Below, in pieces: positions 48,211 through 56,574 of a stretch of DNA of 64,000 bases. The notes under the pieces are model-generated. The model had not been told where the DNA came from. It ran no database searches and worked only from the letters and a program-made list of their open reading frames with translations. The DNA comes from JALZKA01 sp963721645 (GTDB taxonomy: Bacteria; Actinomycetota; Thermoleophilia; Solirubrobacterales; 70-9): assembly GCA_963721645.1 (NCBI GenBank), contig CAVRJK010000002.1:930001-994000 (forward strand), read 5' to 3'. The position numbers were made by a program, and so were the translations under genes. Positions within the stretch are counted from its first letter, which is position 1. Every line of letters starts with the position of its first letter.

Positions 48211-49210
48211 CGAGCACCATCTCCTCCTTCTTCCCGGCAACTCCCTGCGGGCGGAACGCCATCAAGAGGATCAGGATCATCCCGACCAGGACGAAGCGAA
48301 GCGCGGCGTCCTTGTCGTCGGAAAACGGCAGATCGGCAAAGCGCATGCCCTCCAAGAGCGTCCACAGAATGATCGATCCCAGCATCACACCTCCAAAGCT
48401 CGCAAGGCCGCCCAGGACGAGGATCGCAAAGCCGAGGAACGTGTAGAGCGGCTCAAACGACTCTTGTGAGACCGACTCGAGATTGATGGCCAAGAACCAG
48501 CCGGAGACGGCGCCCAGCACGGCCGCCATCGAGAGCGATTGAAGCTTGTAGGAGAAAGCGTTCTTGCCCAGGGCTCGCGCGGCATCCTCATCCTCGCGAA
48601 CCGCGCGCAGAACCCGACCCCAAGGGGATCGGATCAGGCGGTTCAAGCCGAAGGCGAGTAGACCCAGCGTTATCCAGACGACAAGGAATAGGGGTAGGTC
48701 CGAGAACTGCTGGTCCGAGAAGCCGATCGAATCGAGAATGTTGGCCTGGATCCAGTCGGACGCTTCGTACCACGTGTCCGTGTAGAAGCCGTTGTCGTTG
48801 GCCAGTTCGATGTTGATCGTTCCCTGGTTGCCTCCCGTCAGGTCACGGGCGTTCTGGGCCACGTCGCGGATGATCTCCGAGAAGGCGATCGTGGCGATCG
48901 AGAAGTAGTCGGCACGAAGCCGAAGCGAAGACATGCCGATGATCAGCGCCGCGATGATCGTGATTCCGGCGGAGAGCGGGAGGCTCAAGTAGAACGGCAA
49001 CCCGACGTCGACCGTGAGGATGATCGAGGAGTAGGCGCCAATTGCCATGAAACCGGCCTGGCCGAAGTTGAGGACGCCCGTGAAGCCCACGTTCAACTGC
49101 AGGCCCAAAGTGAAGATTCCGTAGATCCCGGCCAGGATGCCGACGCCGATCCAGAAGTCCCACGCTGACAGGAAGTCCAGCGACACCGCGAGAGGCAGGG
49201 CTTCGGTCAA
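48203..49210 (-). CDS. livM: LivM, branched-chain amino acid ABC permease
   Basis: The 335-residue permease has about 8-10 membrane segments and the family pattern FTLGLQLNVGFTGVLNFGQAGFMAIGAYSS and LRLRADYFSIATIAFSEIIRDVAQNARDLTGGNQG, then SPWGRVLRAVREDEDAARALGKN (the EAA-like loop contacting the ATPases). The TTG start at 49210 overlaps the livH stop as TTGA. Confidence 0.92.
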   Translation of the reverse strand: MTEALPLAVSLDFLSAWDFWIGVGILAGIYGIFTLGLQLNVGFTGVLNFGQAGFMAIGAYSSIILTVDVGLPFYLSLPLSAGITIIAALIIGMSSLRLRADYFSIATIAFSEIIRDVAQNARDLTGGNQGTINIELANDNGFYTDTWYEASDWIQANILDSIGFSDQQFSDLPLFLVVWITLGLLAFGLNRLIRSPWGRVLRAVREDEDAARALGKNAFSYKLQSLSMAAVLGAVSGWFLAINLESVSQESFEPLYTFLGFAILVLGGLASFGGVMLGSIILWTLLEGMRFADLPFSDDKDAALRFVLVGMILILLMAFRPQGVAGKKEEMVLGD

Positions 49211-50229
49211 AGCGATCGCTCCTTGCCGAAGATGCCCTCAGGCCGGACCAGGAGGACCACGATCAAGACCATGAAGCTCACCGCGACCTTCCACTCGGGC
49301 GCGAACACGAGGGTGGACCATTCCTGCACCAAGCCGATCACCAAGCCGCCCGCCAGCGCGCCATAGGCGTTTCCGATGCCGCCCAGGACGACAGCGGCGA
49401 AGAGCGGCAGCAAGATAAAGAAGCCGGTGTTGGGAGAGAGGCCGCCGCTCGCAGCCACCAAGAGGATTCCCGCGAGCCCGGCGAGCGAGCCGGAGAGAAG
49501 CCATGTGAGGAGCACCACGCGCCCCGTGTCGATGCCGGTCGTCTCGGCCAGGTCGAAGTTGTCCGCGAGTGCGCGCATCTGACGCCCCGCTGAGGTGGCT
49601 CGAAGCATCGCGGCCACCGAGAGGAGGACGACGAACGCGATCACGACCACGTAGAGCTCGGTCGTGCCGATCGTCAGCCCCGTCAGGTCCTCGAACCAGC
49701 CCACTGTGGAAGTGCGGTCGGTGTCGAGCTGGCGCGGCCTGGCACCCCAGGCGAACTGAATCATGTTGCGAAGGACGAAGGCGAGTCCGAGCGCCATCAG
49801 GAGGAGCTGAAGCATCCCCGCCTTCTTCTTGCGCATCGGGCGCCACATGATGAGCTCCGTGGCAATGCCGAACGCTGCGGTGGCCAGAACGCCCGCGAGA
49901 AGAGCGAGGGCGATCGGCATGTCCAGGGTGACGTCGAAGGTGAAGGCGATGTACGCGCCGAAGGTCAGCATGTCGCCGTGGGCGAAGTTGACGAGCTTCA
50001 GGATCCCGTAGACGAGCGTGAGGCCGATCGCGCCGAGCGCTAGGTACGAACCGGTGACGACCCCGTTGACCGTGCGCTGGCCCCAATCGTCGAGCCCCTC
50101 GCCGATGATCAGGAGGATTGCGACGAAGACCATGATCCCCAGCGCCACCCACGCGGGGTTCTCGTTTGCCCAATGACGCACCGACCCGAGGCCGGTGCGA
50201 GGCGCGCCCGTCATCTGACCAGCTTCCAT
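49207..50229 (-). CDS. livH: LivH, branched-chain amino acid ABC permease
   Basis: The 340-residue permease has VVTGSYLALGAIGLTLVYGILKLVNFAHGDMLTFGAY, the LivH signature, and ATSAGRQMRALADNFDLAETTGID, the loop contacting the ATPases. It is the first gene of livHMGF. ATG 50229 is chosen because a minus-strand TAGGAT box lies 10 nt before it; an earlier GTG would fall upstream of that promoter. Confidence 0.92.
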   Translation of the reverse strand: MEAGQMTGAPRTGLGSVRHWANENPAWVALGIMVFVAILLIIGEGLDDWGQRTVNGVVTGSYLALGAIGLTLVYGILKLVNFAHGDMLTFGAYIAFTFDVTLDMPIALALLAGVLATAAFGIATELIMWRPMRKKKAGMLQLLLMALGLAFVLRNMIQFAWGARPRQLDTDRTSTVGWFEDLTGLTIGTTELYVVVIAFVVLLSVAAMLRATSAGRQMRALADNFDLAETTGIDTGRVVLLTWLLSGSLAGLAGILLVAASGGLSPNTGFFILLPLFAAVVLGGIGNAYGALAGGLVIGLVQEWSTLVFAPEWKVAVSFMVLIVVLLVRPEGIFGKERSL

Positions 50230-50239
50230 ACCGTGCGTG

Positions 50240-50245
50240 ATCCTA
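50240..50245 (-). promoter_or_regulatory. -10 box of livH operon (TAGGAT)
   Basis: TAGGAT on the minus strand lies 10 nt before the livH ATG. Confidence 0.45.
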
Positions 50246-50263
50246 TGCCGAACGGAGGCCGGA

Positions 50264-51319
50264 TTACGCCACAAGCTTTCGCTTGACGGCTTTTATCACT
50301 GCATCGGTGAACTCGTTCGTGCCCGCATGGCCCTTCAAATCGGGCGTTCTTGTACCCGCCGCGACGGTTTCAAGCACGCCTTCGTAGACCGCTCGGGACT
50401 GGGCGTCCGCACCGCCGTAATGGAGAAGAGCGGCTACGGCGAGGATCATCGCCATCGGGTTCGCGATGTCCTTGCCGAGCAGCGCGGGCGCCGTCCCGTG
50501 CGGCGCCTCCGCCATCGCCGCGGACGGCTTGAGGTCTTCGTCGAGCGCCAGCAACACCGACTCGGCCCCCGCGATTGAGCCGAACAGGGGGAGCACGAGG
50601 TCTGAAAGCAGGTCGCCGTCGCGATTGAGGCATGGAATGACGAGAGGCTCGGTGCCGGCTCCGGTGACGAGACCCGCGAGCGTCGCGTCGATCAGAACCG
50701 GCTGATAATCGATCGCCGGATGGCGCTCCGCAGCAGCGTCCATCTCCTCTTTCAGCATGCCTTCGTACACCGGGCTGACCGTCCACTTGGGACCGCCGTA
50801 GACCCGGCCGCCGATCCGCTCGGCCTCGCGGAACGCGAACTCGGCGACGGCTGTGCAGTCGCCGCGCACGATTCGCTCGGTGCGAAGCGCCACTTCTTGC
50901 GCACCCTCGCCCTCGCGCCACTGCTCGGCGCCGTAGGCGTCGCCTACCGCCATGCGACAGACGGCGATGGGGTGATGGACACCCGCCACCGGGGTGACCC
51001 CGGGGATGCGCCGCCCCGTGCGCATGATCACCTTCCCGCCGATGGCCTCACGCAGGATCCGATTCGGGCTCCCGACATCGTCGGCGCCCTCTGGCGTAAT
51101 CGTTGCGGCCTTGAGCCCGAGACCGGTTTCGGCCATGCGCTTCGCCGCGTCGGCGCAGACCCTGTTGTCGGTCGCGCGGCGGTTCTCCAGAGACAGGTCG
51201 TAGCGCTCGACCTCGATCTCCATTCCAAGCAACTCGGGTTCGAGCAGCCGCAAGGACTGTTCGAGCAGCTCCTGGCCGGTCTCGTCGCCGTCGAGTGCGA
51301 CGATGCAAATGGGCTCCAT
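50264..51319 (-). CDS. Isocitrate/isopropylmalate dehydrogenase family protein
   Basis: This 351-residue beta-decarboxylating dehydrogenase is distinct from LeuB. It has ALDGDETGQELLEQSL at the N-terminus, SPNRILREAIGGKVIMRTGRRIPGV, YGGPKWTVSPVYEGMLKEEMD, the metal-ligand region IPCLNRDGDLLSDLVLPLFGSIAGAESV, and HGTAPALLGKDIANPMAMILAVAALLHYGG. This resembles NAD/NADP isocitrate dehydrogenases more than LeuB, but ALDGDETG replaces the usual PGDGIGPE. The substrate is uncertain. Its ATG follows a TAGCGT box by 7 nt. It is directly upstream of livH in the same direction. Confidence 0.8.
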   Translation of the reverse strand: MEPICIVALDGDETGQELLEQSLRLLEPELLGMEIEVERYDLSLENRRATDNRVCADAAKRMAETGLGLKAATITPEGADDVGSPNRILREAIGGKVIMRTGRRIPGVTPVAGVHHPIAVCRMAVGDAYGAEQWREGEGAQEVALRTERIVRGDCTAVAEFAFREAERIGGRVYGGPKWTVSPVYEGMLKEEMDAAAERHPAIDYQPVLIDATLAGLVTGAGTEPLVIPCLNRDGDLLSDLVLPLFGSIAGAESVLLALDEDLKPSAAMAEAPHGTAPALLGKDIANPMAMILAVAALLHYGGADAQSRAVYEGVLETVAAGTRTPDLKGHAGTNEFTDAVIKAVKRKLVA

Positions 51320-51326
51320 CGGCGCG

Positions 51327-51332
51327 ACGCTA
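51327..51332 (-). promoter_or_regulatory. -10 box of dehydrogenase gene (TAGCGT)
   Basis: TAGCGT on the minus strand is 7 nt before ATG 51319. Confidence 0.5.
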
Positions 51333-51348
51333 CTTCATGACGCGCGTC

Positions 51349-51354
51349 TAGACT
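51349..51354 (+). promoter_or_regulatory. -10 box of small membrane ORF (TAGACT)
   Basis: TAGACT ends 7 nt before GTG 51362, supporting expression of the 39-residue ORF. Confidence 0.45.
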
Positions 51355-51361
51355 TCAGTGC

Positions 51362-51481
51362 GTGATCGACTGGATGTTCGACCATTGGGAGATCGCGATC
51401 GAGTTGGTCTTCGTAGCCGTATTGATCCTCGCCCTGGCCGTGGCAAAGTCGCGTCGCGCCGATCATCCCGATGACCGCTGA
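51362..51481 (+). CDS. Small single-pass membrane protein (39 aa)
   Basis: A GTG-initiated ORF encodes an acidic/aromatic start (VIDWMFDHWEIAIE), one membrane helix (LVFVAVLILALAVA) and a charged tail (KSRRADHPDDR). It is supported by its own -10 box and by an 11-nt overlap with the next gene, which suggests coupling. No family is recognised. Confidence 0.55.
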   Translation: MIDWMFDHWEIAIELVFVAVLILALAVAKSRRADHPDDR

Positions 51482-51803
51482 AACCTGCACTTGGTGCGGC
51501 GGCGACGTCGAGGCCGGCGACGGATTTCGCGCGTATGAGCCCGCTGGCGAGCGGAGCGCAGCGTTTTGCCGCCTGGAGCATGTCGTGCCGTGGGGCATCC
51601 GCGGAGCGCGCTGGGACCCGGGCGAGTTCGCCGAGCCCGAGGGCACGGACTCGCACACCAAGTGCGTCCATTGCGGTGCCGAGCTCGGCGAGGCGCATGT
51701 GGTGCTCGTCCGCCACCGCGACGCGCATCGCATTCCGGACGCCTTTTGCTCATCCGATCACATGGTCGAGTGGGCCAAGGCCGGGGGCCGCTGGGCGCCC
51801 TAG
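51471..51803 (+). CDS. Small protein with two zinc-ribbon-like repeats
   Basis: The 110-residue protein has two copies of a Cys/His pattern: CTWCGGD...AAFCRLEHVVPWG and CVHCGAE...DAFCSSDHMVEWAK. Each could bind one zinc through CxxC plus a later Cys and His. It probably binds metal, and possibly nucleic acid or protein; function is unknown. The ATG overlaps the small membrane ORF, and its TAG stop shares CTAG with the convergent DksA-like gene. Confidence 0.65.
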   Translation: MTAETCTWCGGDVEAGDGFRAYEPAGERSAAFCRLEHVVPWGIRGARWDPGEFAEPEGTDSHTKCVHCGAELGEAHVVLVRHRDAHRIPDAFCSSDHMVEWAKAGGRWAP

Positions 51804-52147
51804 CGGGCGTTCCGGGCGCAGTCGATGCAGAGCGCGCTCTCGGGCGCCACTTCCAAGCGGCCGGTGGCGATCTGCGAGCCACAGCTATCGCACTCGCCGT
51901 AGCTGCCGTCGGCGAGCTTTTCAAGCGCCCGCTCGACCCGCTCCTTGATCGGCTGGAGCTCCTGGGCAACGCCCACCTCTGCGAACCGGTCAATGGCCTG
52001 GGTCGTTCCCTCTCCGACCCTTTTGCCGAACGAGATGCTCCCCGCGTCCTCGGGCGGCTTGGTCAGCTCCCCGATCTCCGCCTCGAGTTCGGCGAGCCGC
52101 CCACGCAGCGTTGCCTCGATTCCACTCAGATCCTGCTCTTGCGCCAT
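51800..52147 (-). CDS. DksA/TraR-family zinc-finger protein
   Basis: This 115-residue protein has a predicted N-terminal coiled coil (EATLRGRLAELEAEIGELTK, then IKERVERALEKLADG) and a C-terminal C4 zinc finger (CDSCGSQIATGRLEVAPESALCIDCARN), the DksA/TraR layout. Family members bind the RNA polymerase secondary channel. It is shorter than E. coli DksA, so a direct match in function is not certain. Confidence 0.85.
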   Translation of the reverse strand: MAQEQDLSGIEATLRGRLAELEAEIGELTKPPEDAGSISFGKRVGEGTTQAIDRFAEVGVAQELQPIKERVERALEKLADGSYGECDSCGSQIATGRLEVAPESALCIDCARNAR

Positions 52148-52166
52148 GAGCGAATGGTCGCAGGCC

Positions 52167-52604
52167 TTACTTCGTCGCCTTGAACTCCACCTTCTCGGTC
52201 TGGCAGCCCGTCTTGCCGTATGTGAACTTCACCGTCCCAGTCACCTTGCTGGGGGTCGCGGTGCCGACGACGTTCAGCTGCCCACCGCCGACCGGGTCGC
52301 TGCCTCCGTCGAACGAGCCGACGACCCGGAAGTCGCCGTTGCCCTTGACCCGCCATCTGTCCTTGACGACGATCCTTGCGGTGCGACCGGTCTCCGTGCA
52401 GTTCACCGCGCTGCTCAGGTACTTGAGCTTTCTGGCAACCACATTTTTGACTTCACGATCCTGCCCGTCGCTGATCTTTAGCTTGATCTTGGCCTGGGGG
52501 TCGCCGTTCGCCTTGCCCTCGTAAGTCGTTGAGCTTGCGAGCGCGACCGCCGGCACCACTGCCAATGCCGCGATCGCCGCTGCCCTTGCAATTCCCTGTC
52601 GCAT
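52167..52604 (-). CDS. Small secreted protein, unknown function
   Basis: The 145-residue protein has a Sec signal peptide (MRQGIARAAAIAALAVVPAVALAS) and a basic mature part (TTYEGKANGDPQAKIKLKIS) that looks all-beta, with two Cys (VNCTETG, TGCQTEK) likely paired. It is rich in short strands with Gly-Asp-Phe turns. ATG 52604 has a GGGAGG site. No family is recognised; it may be an envelope or extracellular beta-sandwich. Confidence 0.65.
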   Translation of the reverse strand: MRQGIARAAAIAALAVVPAVALASSTTYEGKANGDPQAKIKLKISDGQDREVKNVVARKLKYLSSAVNCTETGRTARIVVKDRWRVKGNGDFRVVGSFDGGSDPVGGGQLNVVGTATPSKVTGTVKFTYGKTGCQTEKVEFKATK

Positions 52605-52649
52605 GCTGCCCTCCCGTCGTTCGGATCCACGTGTGCAAACCGTACATGT

Positions 52650-52655
52650 AGGGTG
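52650..52655 (+). promoter_or_regulatory. -10 box of thioesterase gene (TAGGGT)
   Basis: TAGGGT ends 8 nt before GTG 52664 and decides the start. Confidence 0.5.
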
Positions 52656-52663
52656 CCCCACCG

Positions 52664-53127
52664 TGAATACCGAGACTCCCCCCATTACGCCCGACCTTTT
52701 CAACTCGATCCTCGCCCAGACCATCCCTCGCGCAGCGGAGATGGGGATCGAGGTCGTCGAGCTTCGGCCCGGTTACGTGAAGTCGAAGACACCGTTCGAG
52801 GGCAACGGGAACCACATCGGGACGATGTACGCGGGTGTGTTGTTCACAGCTGCCGAATTGCTCGGGGGAGCGATCGCGCTCTCCACCTTCGACATGTCGA
52901 AGTTCTACCCCGTCGTCAAGGGGCTCTCCATCAACTTCCGGCGGCCGGCAACGGGCGCCGTGTTCGCAGAGGCCTCGATCACCGACGAGCTCGCTGCCGA
53001 GCTGGCGGAGAAGGCCGCGGCCGACGGCAAGGCGGAGTTCCTGTTCGAGACAACCCTGACCGACGAAGCGGGCGAGGTCGTCGCCACGACCGAGGGCACG
53101 TACCAGCTCCGCTCCCACGGCGGCTGA
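52664..53127 (+). CDS. Hotdog-fold thioesterase, PaaI/YiiD-like
   Basis: The 154-residue single hotdog domain has FNSILAQTIPRAAEMGIEVVELRPGYVKSKTPFEGNGNHIGTMYAGVLFTAAELLGGAIAL, with GNHIGTMYAGVLFTAAE as the likely active-site helix region, and a second half KFYPVVKGLSINFRRPATG. Such proteins hydrolyse acyl-CoA or act as C-terminal thioesterase domains; the substrate is unknown. GTG 52664 is chosen from the -10 position; an upstream ATG would lie before the promoter. Confidence 0.75.
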
Positions 53128-53133
53128 AAGCCG

Positions 53134-55716
53134 CTACTCGTACTGGAGAGCCTCGATCACGTCCAGGCGTGAAGCCCTGCGCGCCGGACGGATTGCTGCC
53201 AGAACGCCCAGGATGACCGCCGCGACGAGGACGACGAACGGAAGCACGACCGGCACCGACAGGATCAGGCCCTCGTCCTCGAGAGCCCTGACGGCGGCGA
53301 CGGCAAGCCCAAGGCCCACCACCGTTCCGACGACCGTGCCCAGGAGCGAGTTGATCACCGACTCGTAGCGCACCATCCGCCGCACCTGGCTGCGCGAAGT
53401 GCCGATCGCGCGGAGCATCCCCAATTCTCGCGTTCGCTCCAGGATCGTCAGCGCAAGGGTGTTCACGACGCCGAAGATCGAGACGATCACCGACAGGCCG
53501 AGCAAGACGTAGATGAGCGCGACGAGCTGGTCGATCTGATCGCCTTGGTCGGCCTTGATCTGCGCCTGGTCGCGGCTCTCGGTGTCCGGGAAACGCTCCG
53601 CGAGGAAGTCGTCCACGAGCTCGCGGGTCGCGGCTGCGTCTGCCCCGTCGGCGTATGTCATCAAAACGCTTGCATCCGCCTGGGCGCCTAAAGCTTCGTA
53701 CGTCGTCTGGCGCGGGATCGCAAGCGACTGGACGATCAGCCCGGCCTGATCGTCGACGCTCCCGACGATCTCGACCTTGATGCGATCACCGCGCGGTCCG
53801 GTGATGGTCACGGTGTCTCCGACCGACACGCCGTTCTCATCCGCCCATCCGGCTTCAGCGATCGCCTCATCGGGGGCCAAGCCGGCAAGTGTCGCCTCGT
53901 CTCCTTCCACGAAGTCAAGGTTGAAGACCTCCGCCGCCCCCTCCGGCTCTAGCCCTGAGATCAGCTCGTCGTCACCCGCCTCCCTGATGAAAGCGGGCAC
54001 ATTGGTTGTCGGGGCGACCGTGCCGATGCCCTCGATCTCGGCGACGCCCTCGCTGACGCCGGTCGGCAGGGGGGAGAAGCCGTCCTTGTTCAGGATGCCG
54101 AGGTCGCCGGCGAGCTGCCTGTCGATCGCGTCGTTGACCGAGGCCTTGAGCGATGCGGAAAAGACCCCGACGAAGACAACGAGCGCGACGCCGATCATCA
54201 GCGCGGCGGCCGTGGTTGCCGTGCGTTGCGGCTCGCGCTGGGCGTTCTCTCGTGCCAAGCGGCCCGTCACGCCGCGAAGCTTCTCGATCGGCGCCCCGAT
54301 GACGCTCACGATCGGCGGCACGAAGCGTCCGCCCAGCATCGCGAGCGCGATGAAGAGGAGGACCAGGCCGCCGCCCATCTGCGATAGCGCAGCGCCCTCG
54401 TCGTCCGCGACGAACAAGCCGAGGCCCAGAAGCGTGAGTGCGAGCGAAAGAAGAAGGACGGCGATCACGGTGCGCGCTCGCGAGGTGCGCTCCTGAACTT
54501 CAGTCGACCCGCCGCCCTCGCGCAGCGCTTCGAGCGGAGCCACCCGGGTTGCGCGGACCGCGGGGATCATGGCGGCCACGATCGTCGCCAGGACGCCAAC
54601 CAGGAGCGGAACGATCACGCCCTCGACCGTGAACCTGAGAGACGTCACCGGCAGCTCGAAGCCGCTGGCGCCGAACATCGCCTTCACGATCTCAACGAAA
54701 CCGAAGCCGCCGATGATTCCCAGCGCCGAAGCGAGCAGGCCGATCAGTGCAGCCTCCGCGAGAACGGCACCCAGAACCTGGCGAGACGAGGCGCCAAGCG
54801 TGCGCAGCATGGCGAACTCCTTGGTCCGCTGGACGACCGTGATCGAGAACGTGTTGAAGATCAGAAAGGCTCCGACGAAGACGGAAATGCCTGCGAAGAC
54901 GAGGAGCGCGGTCGTCAAAAAGCCGAAGTCGTCGGTGATGTCCCCTGAGTCCGCAGACGCCGTCTCCGCGCCTGTCCTCACTTCGAACTTCGGCCCGACG
55001 ACCTTCGCGATACGCGATGCGAGCAACTCTGGGGTGGTTCCGTCTGTGCCGGCGACATCGATCTCGTCGAACCGCCCTTGCTTCTCCGTCAGGCGCTGCG
55101 CCTCCTCGAGCGTAAAGAGCGCGAGGCTCGCGCCCAGGGATGTGTTTCCCGAGCCGAACTGGGTGATTCCGACGACCTCGTACCGGCTCGCGCCGGCCGG
55201 GCCGGTGATCGTGACTTCGTCGCCCACTGCGAAGGTCTCGTCCTCGGCGGAGTCGACGTCGACCGCAACCTCACCGGGCTCATCGGGGTAGTCGCCTTCG
55301 ACCACCGTGAGCGGCGAGAACCGCTCGTCCTGGGTGACCGAGATTGCGAAGTGGGGCGGACCCCCGGACGGAGGGCCGATGCGGTCGCCGTCATCGCCCA
55401 GGATCGAGATCCTCATGTCGAAGATGACGCCCTCGGCGATCTCGACGCCGTCCACCCTCGCAATCTGGCCCAGAACCGCCTTGTCGAATCCGCCCTGAGG
55501 CCCCTGGTCGAACGGGTCCTCGACCACCTGCTTGTCGCGAACGGTTACGTCGATGTCCGCGTTGATCTCGACGAAGAGGCTGTCGAACGACCGGTTTACC
55601 GATTCTGAGATGAGCAGAGTCCCGGAGACCATCGCGACGCCGAAGAAGACCGACAGGGCGGTCGAGATCGCCCTGAACTTGCGGGCGAAGAGGTTTCTGA
55701 TCGCCAGGCTGAGCAC
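53134..55716 (-). CDS. ABC exporter permease, FtsX/MacB type (860 aa)
   Basis: This is a long permease with two MacB-periplasmic-core/FtsX halves. An N-terminal helix (LFARKFRAISTALSVFFGVAMVSGTLLIS) is followed by a large extracellular core, FtsX helices near residues 275-400 (AFLIFNTFSITVVQRTKEFAMLRTLGASSRQVLGAV), a middle helix pair, a second core, and a final FtsX block (VNTLALTILERTRELGMLRAIGTSRSQVRRMV). The RTLGAS and RAIGTS motifs are the FtsX coupling helices. It pairs with the ATPase 6 bp upstream and likely exports lipids or lipoproteins, or transmits mechanical force to a cell-wall enzyme. Confidence 0.88.
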   Translation of the reverse strand: MLSLAIRNLFARKFRAISTALSVFFGVAMVSGTLLISESVNRSFDSLFVEINADIDVTVRDKQVVEDPFDQGPQGGFDKAVLGQIARVDGVEIAEGVIFDMRISILGDDGDRIGPPSGGPPHFAISVTQDERFSPLTVVEGDYPDEPGEVAVDVDSAEDETFAVGDEVTITGPAGASRYEVVGITQFGSGNTSLGASLALFTLEEAQRLTEKQGRFDEIDVAGTDGTTPELLASRIAKVVGPKFEVRTGAETASADSGDITDDFGFLTTALLVFAGISVFVGAFLIFNTFSITVVQRTKEFAMLRTLGASSRQVLGAVLAEAALIGLLASALGIIGGFGFVEIVKAMFGASGFELPVTSLRFTVEGVIVPLLVGVLATIVAAMIPAVRATRVAPLEALREGGGSTEVQERTSRARTVIAVLLLSLALTLLGLGLFVADDEGAALSQMGGGLVLLFIALAMLGGRFVPPIVSVIGAPIEKLRGVTGRLARENAQREPQRTATTAAALMIGVALVVFVGVFSASLKASVNDAIDRQLAGDLGILNKDGFSPLPTGVSEGVAEIEGIGTVAPTTNVPAFIREAGDDELISGLEPEGAAEVFNLDFVEGDEATLAGLAPDEAIAEAGWADENGVSVGDTVTITGPRGDRIKVEIVGSVDDQAGLIVQSLAIPRQTTYEALGAQADASVLMTYADGADAAATRELVDDFLAERFPDTESRDQAQIKADQGDQIDQLVALIYVLLGLSVIVSIFGVVNTLALTILERTRELGMLRAIGTSRSQVRRMVRYESVINSLLGTVVGTVVGLGLAVAAVRALEDEGLILSVPVVLPFVVLVAAVILGVLAAIRPARRASRLDVIEALQYE

Positions 55717-55722
55717 GACTGC

Positions 55723-56460
55723 CTAGACGGAACGCATGAGCTCGAGCACCTGGTCCTCGCCTTGGACCGGCGTGTCCTGCGCGACCTCGCCGTCGACCAG
55801 AAGGACCACGCGGTCGGCATACGAAGCAACGCGCGGGTCGTGTGTCACGACCACGACGGTGCGTCCCAGCTCGTCAACGGAGCGGCGCAGCAACTCGAGT
55901 ACCTGCGTCGAGGAGGTTGAGTCGAGGTTGCCGGTCGGCTCGTCCGCAAAGACCACGGCGGGCTTCGAGATCAGGGCTCGAGCGACCGCCACCCGCTGCT
56001 GCTGGCCACCCGAGAGCTCGGCGGGCCGGTGCTTTCGCCTGTCCGCGATACCGACCGTCTGGAGCAGTTGATCGAGCCACTCGGAGTCTGCATTTTTGCC
56101 GGCGATCCGCATCGGCAGGGTCACATTCTCCTCCGCCGTCAGAACCGGGATCAGATTGAAGAACTGGAAGATGAAGCCGAGCTTGTCGCGGCGGAGCTGG
56201 GTCAGCTCAGAGTCGCCCAGGCCCGTGATCTCGGTGCCGTCAACCCACGCTTGCCCTTCGGTTGGTCGATCGAGGCCGGCCAGTACGTGCATCAGCGTGG
56301 ACTTGCCCGAGCCGGAGGGCCCGACGATCGAGGTCAGCTGCCCGTGCGGGAAGTCCAGGGAGACGGAATTGACGGCCAGAACCGACGCCTCGCCTTCTCC
56401 GTAGCGGCGCGACAGGTCGGCGCAGCGGACGGCTTGGGACTGGGGGTCAGACCCCTTCAT
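55723..56460 (-). CDS. ABC exporter ATPase (MacB/LolD type)
   Basis: The 245-residue ATPase has Walker A GPSGSGKSTLMHVLAGLDRPTEG, Q-loop LGFIFQFFNLIPVLTAEENV, signature LSGGQQQRVAVARALI, Walker B VVFADEPTGNLDS and H-loop VTHDPRVA, the LolD/MacB/FtsE-like set. It is the partner of the FtsX-type permease. ATG 56460 overlaps the hydrolase stop as ATGA. The first codons (MKGSDPQSQ) are encoded by a copy of the GGGGTCAGACCCC repeat, so the native start may have been moved by repeat insertion. Confidence 0.92.
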   Translation of the reverse strand: MKGSDPQSQAVRCADLSRRYGEGEASVLAVNSVSLDFPHGQLTSIVGPSGSGKSTLMHVLAGLDRPTEGQAWVDGTEITGLGDSELTQLRRDKLGFIFQFFNLIPVLTAEENVTLPMRIAGKNADSEWLDQLLQTVGIADRRKHRPAELSGGQQQRVAVARALISKPAVVFADEPTGNLDSTSSTQVLELLRRSVDELGRTVVVVTHDPRVASYADRVVLLVDGEVAQDTPVQGEDQVLELMRSV

Positions 56461-56574
56461 TTGTTGTTGGTCTTCTTCTGCTTTTGGTTTTTGGGGTCAG
56501 ACCCCGGCTTCTGCTTCTTCGCGGGGGTCTTGGGGTCAGACCCCGGCTTCTGCTTTTTCGGGGGGTCAGACCCC
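56443..56574. repeat. Cluster of four GGGGTCAGACCCC palindromes
   Basis: Exact copies lie at 56443-56455, 56493-56505, 56532-56544 and 56562-56574. The last three are followed by GGCTTCTGCTT and form an imperfect tandem repeat of about 30-39 bp that encodes KKQKPGSDP three times in the hydrolase. The first copy encodes the start of the ABC ATPase. Confidence 0.85.

Noticed and set aside
52603..52663. Upstream ATG extension of the thioesterase gene
   Set aside because: It overlaps the divergent secreted-protein start and lies before the TAGGGT box; the hotdog domain begins normally from GTG 52664.
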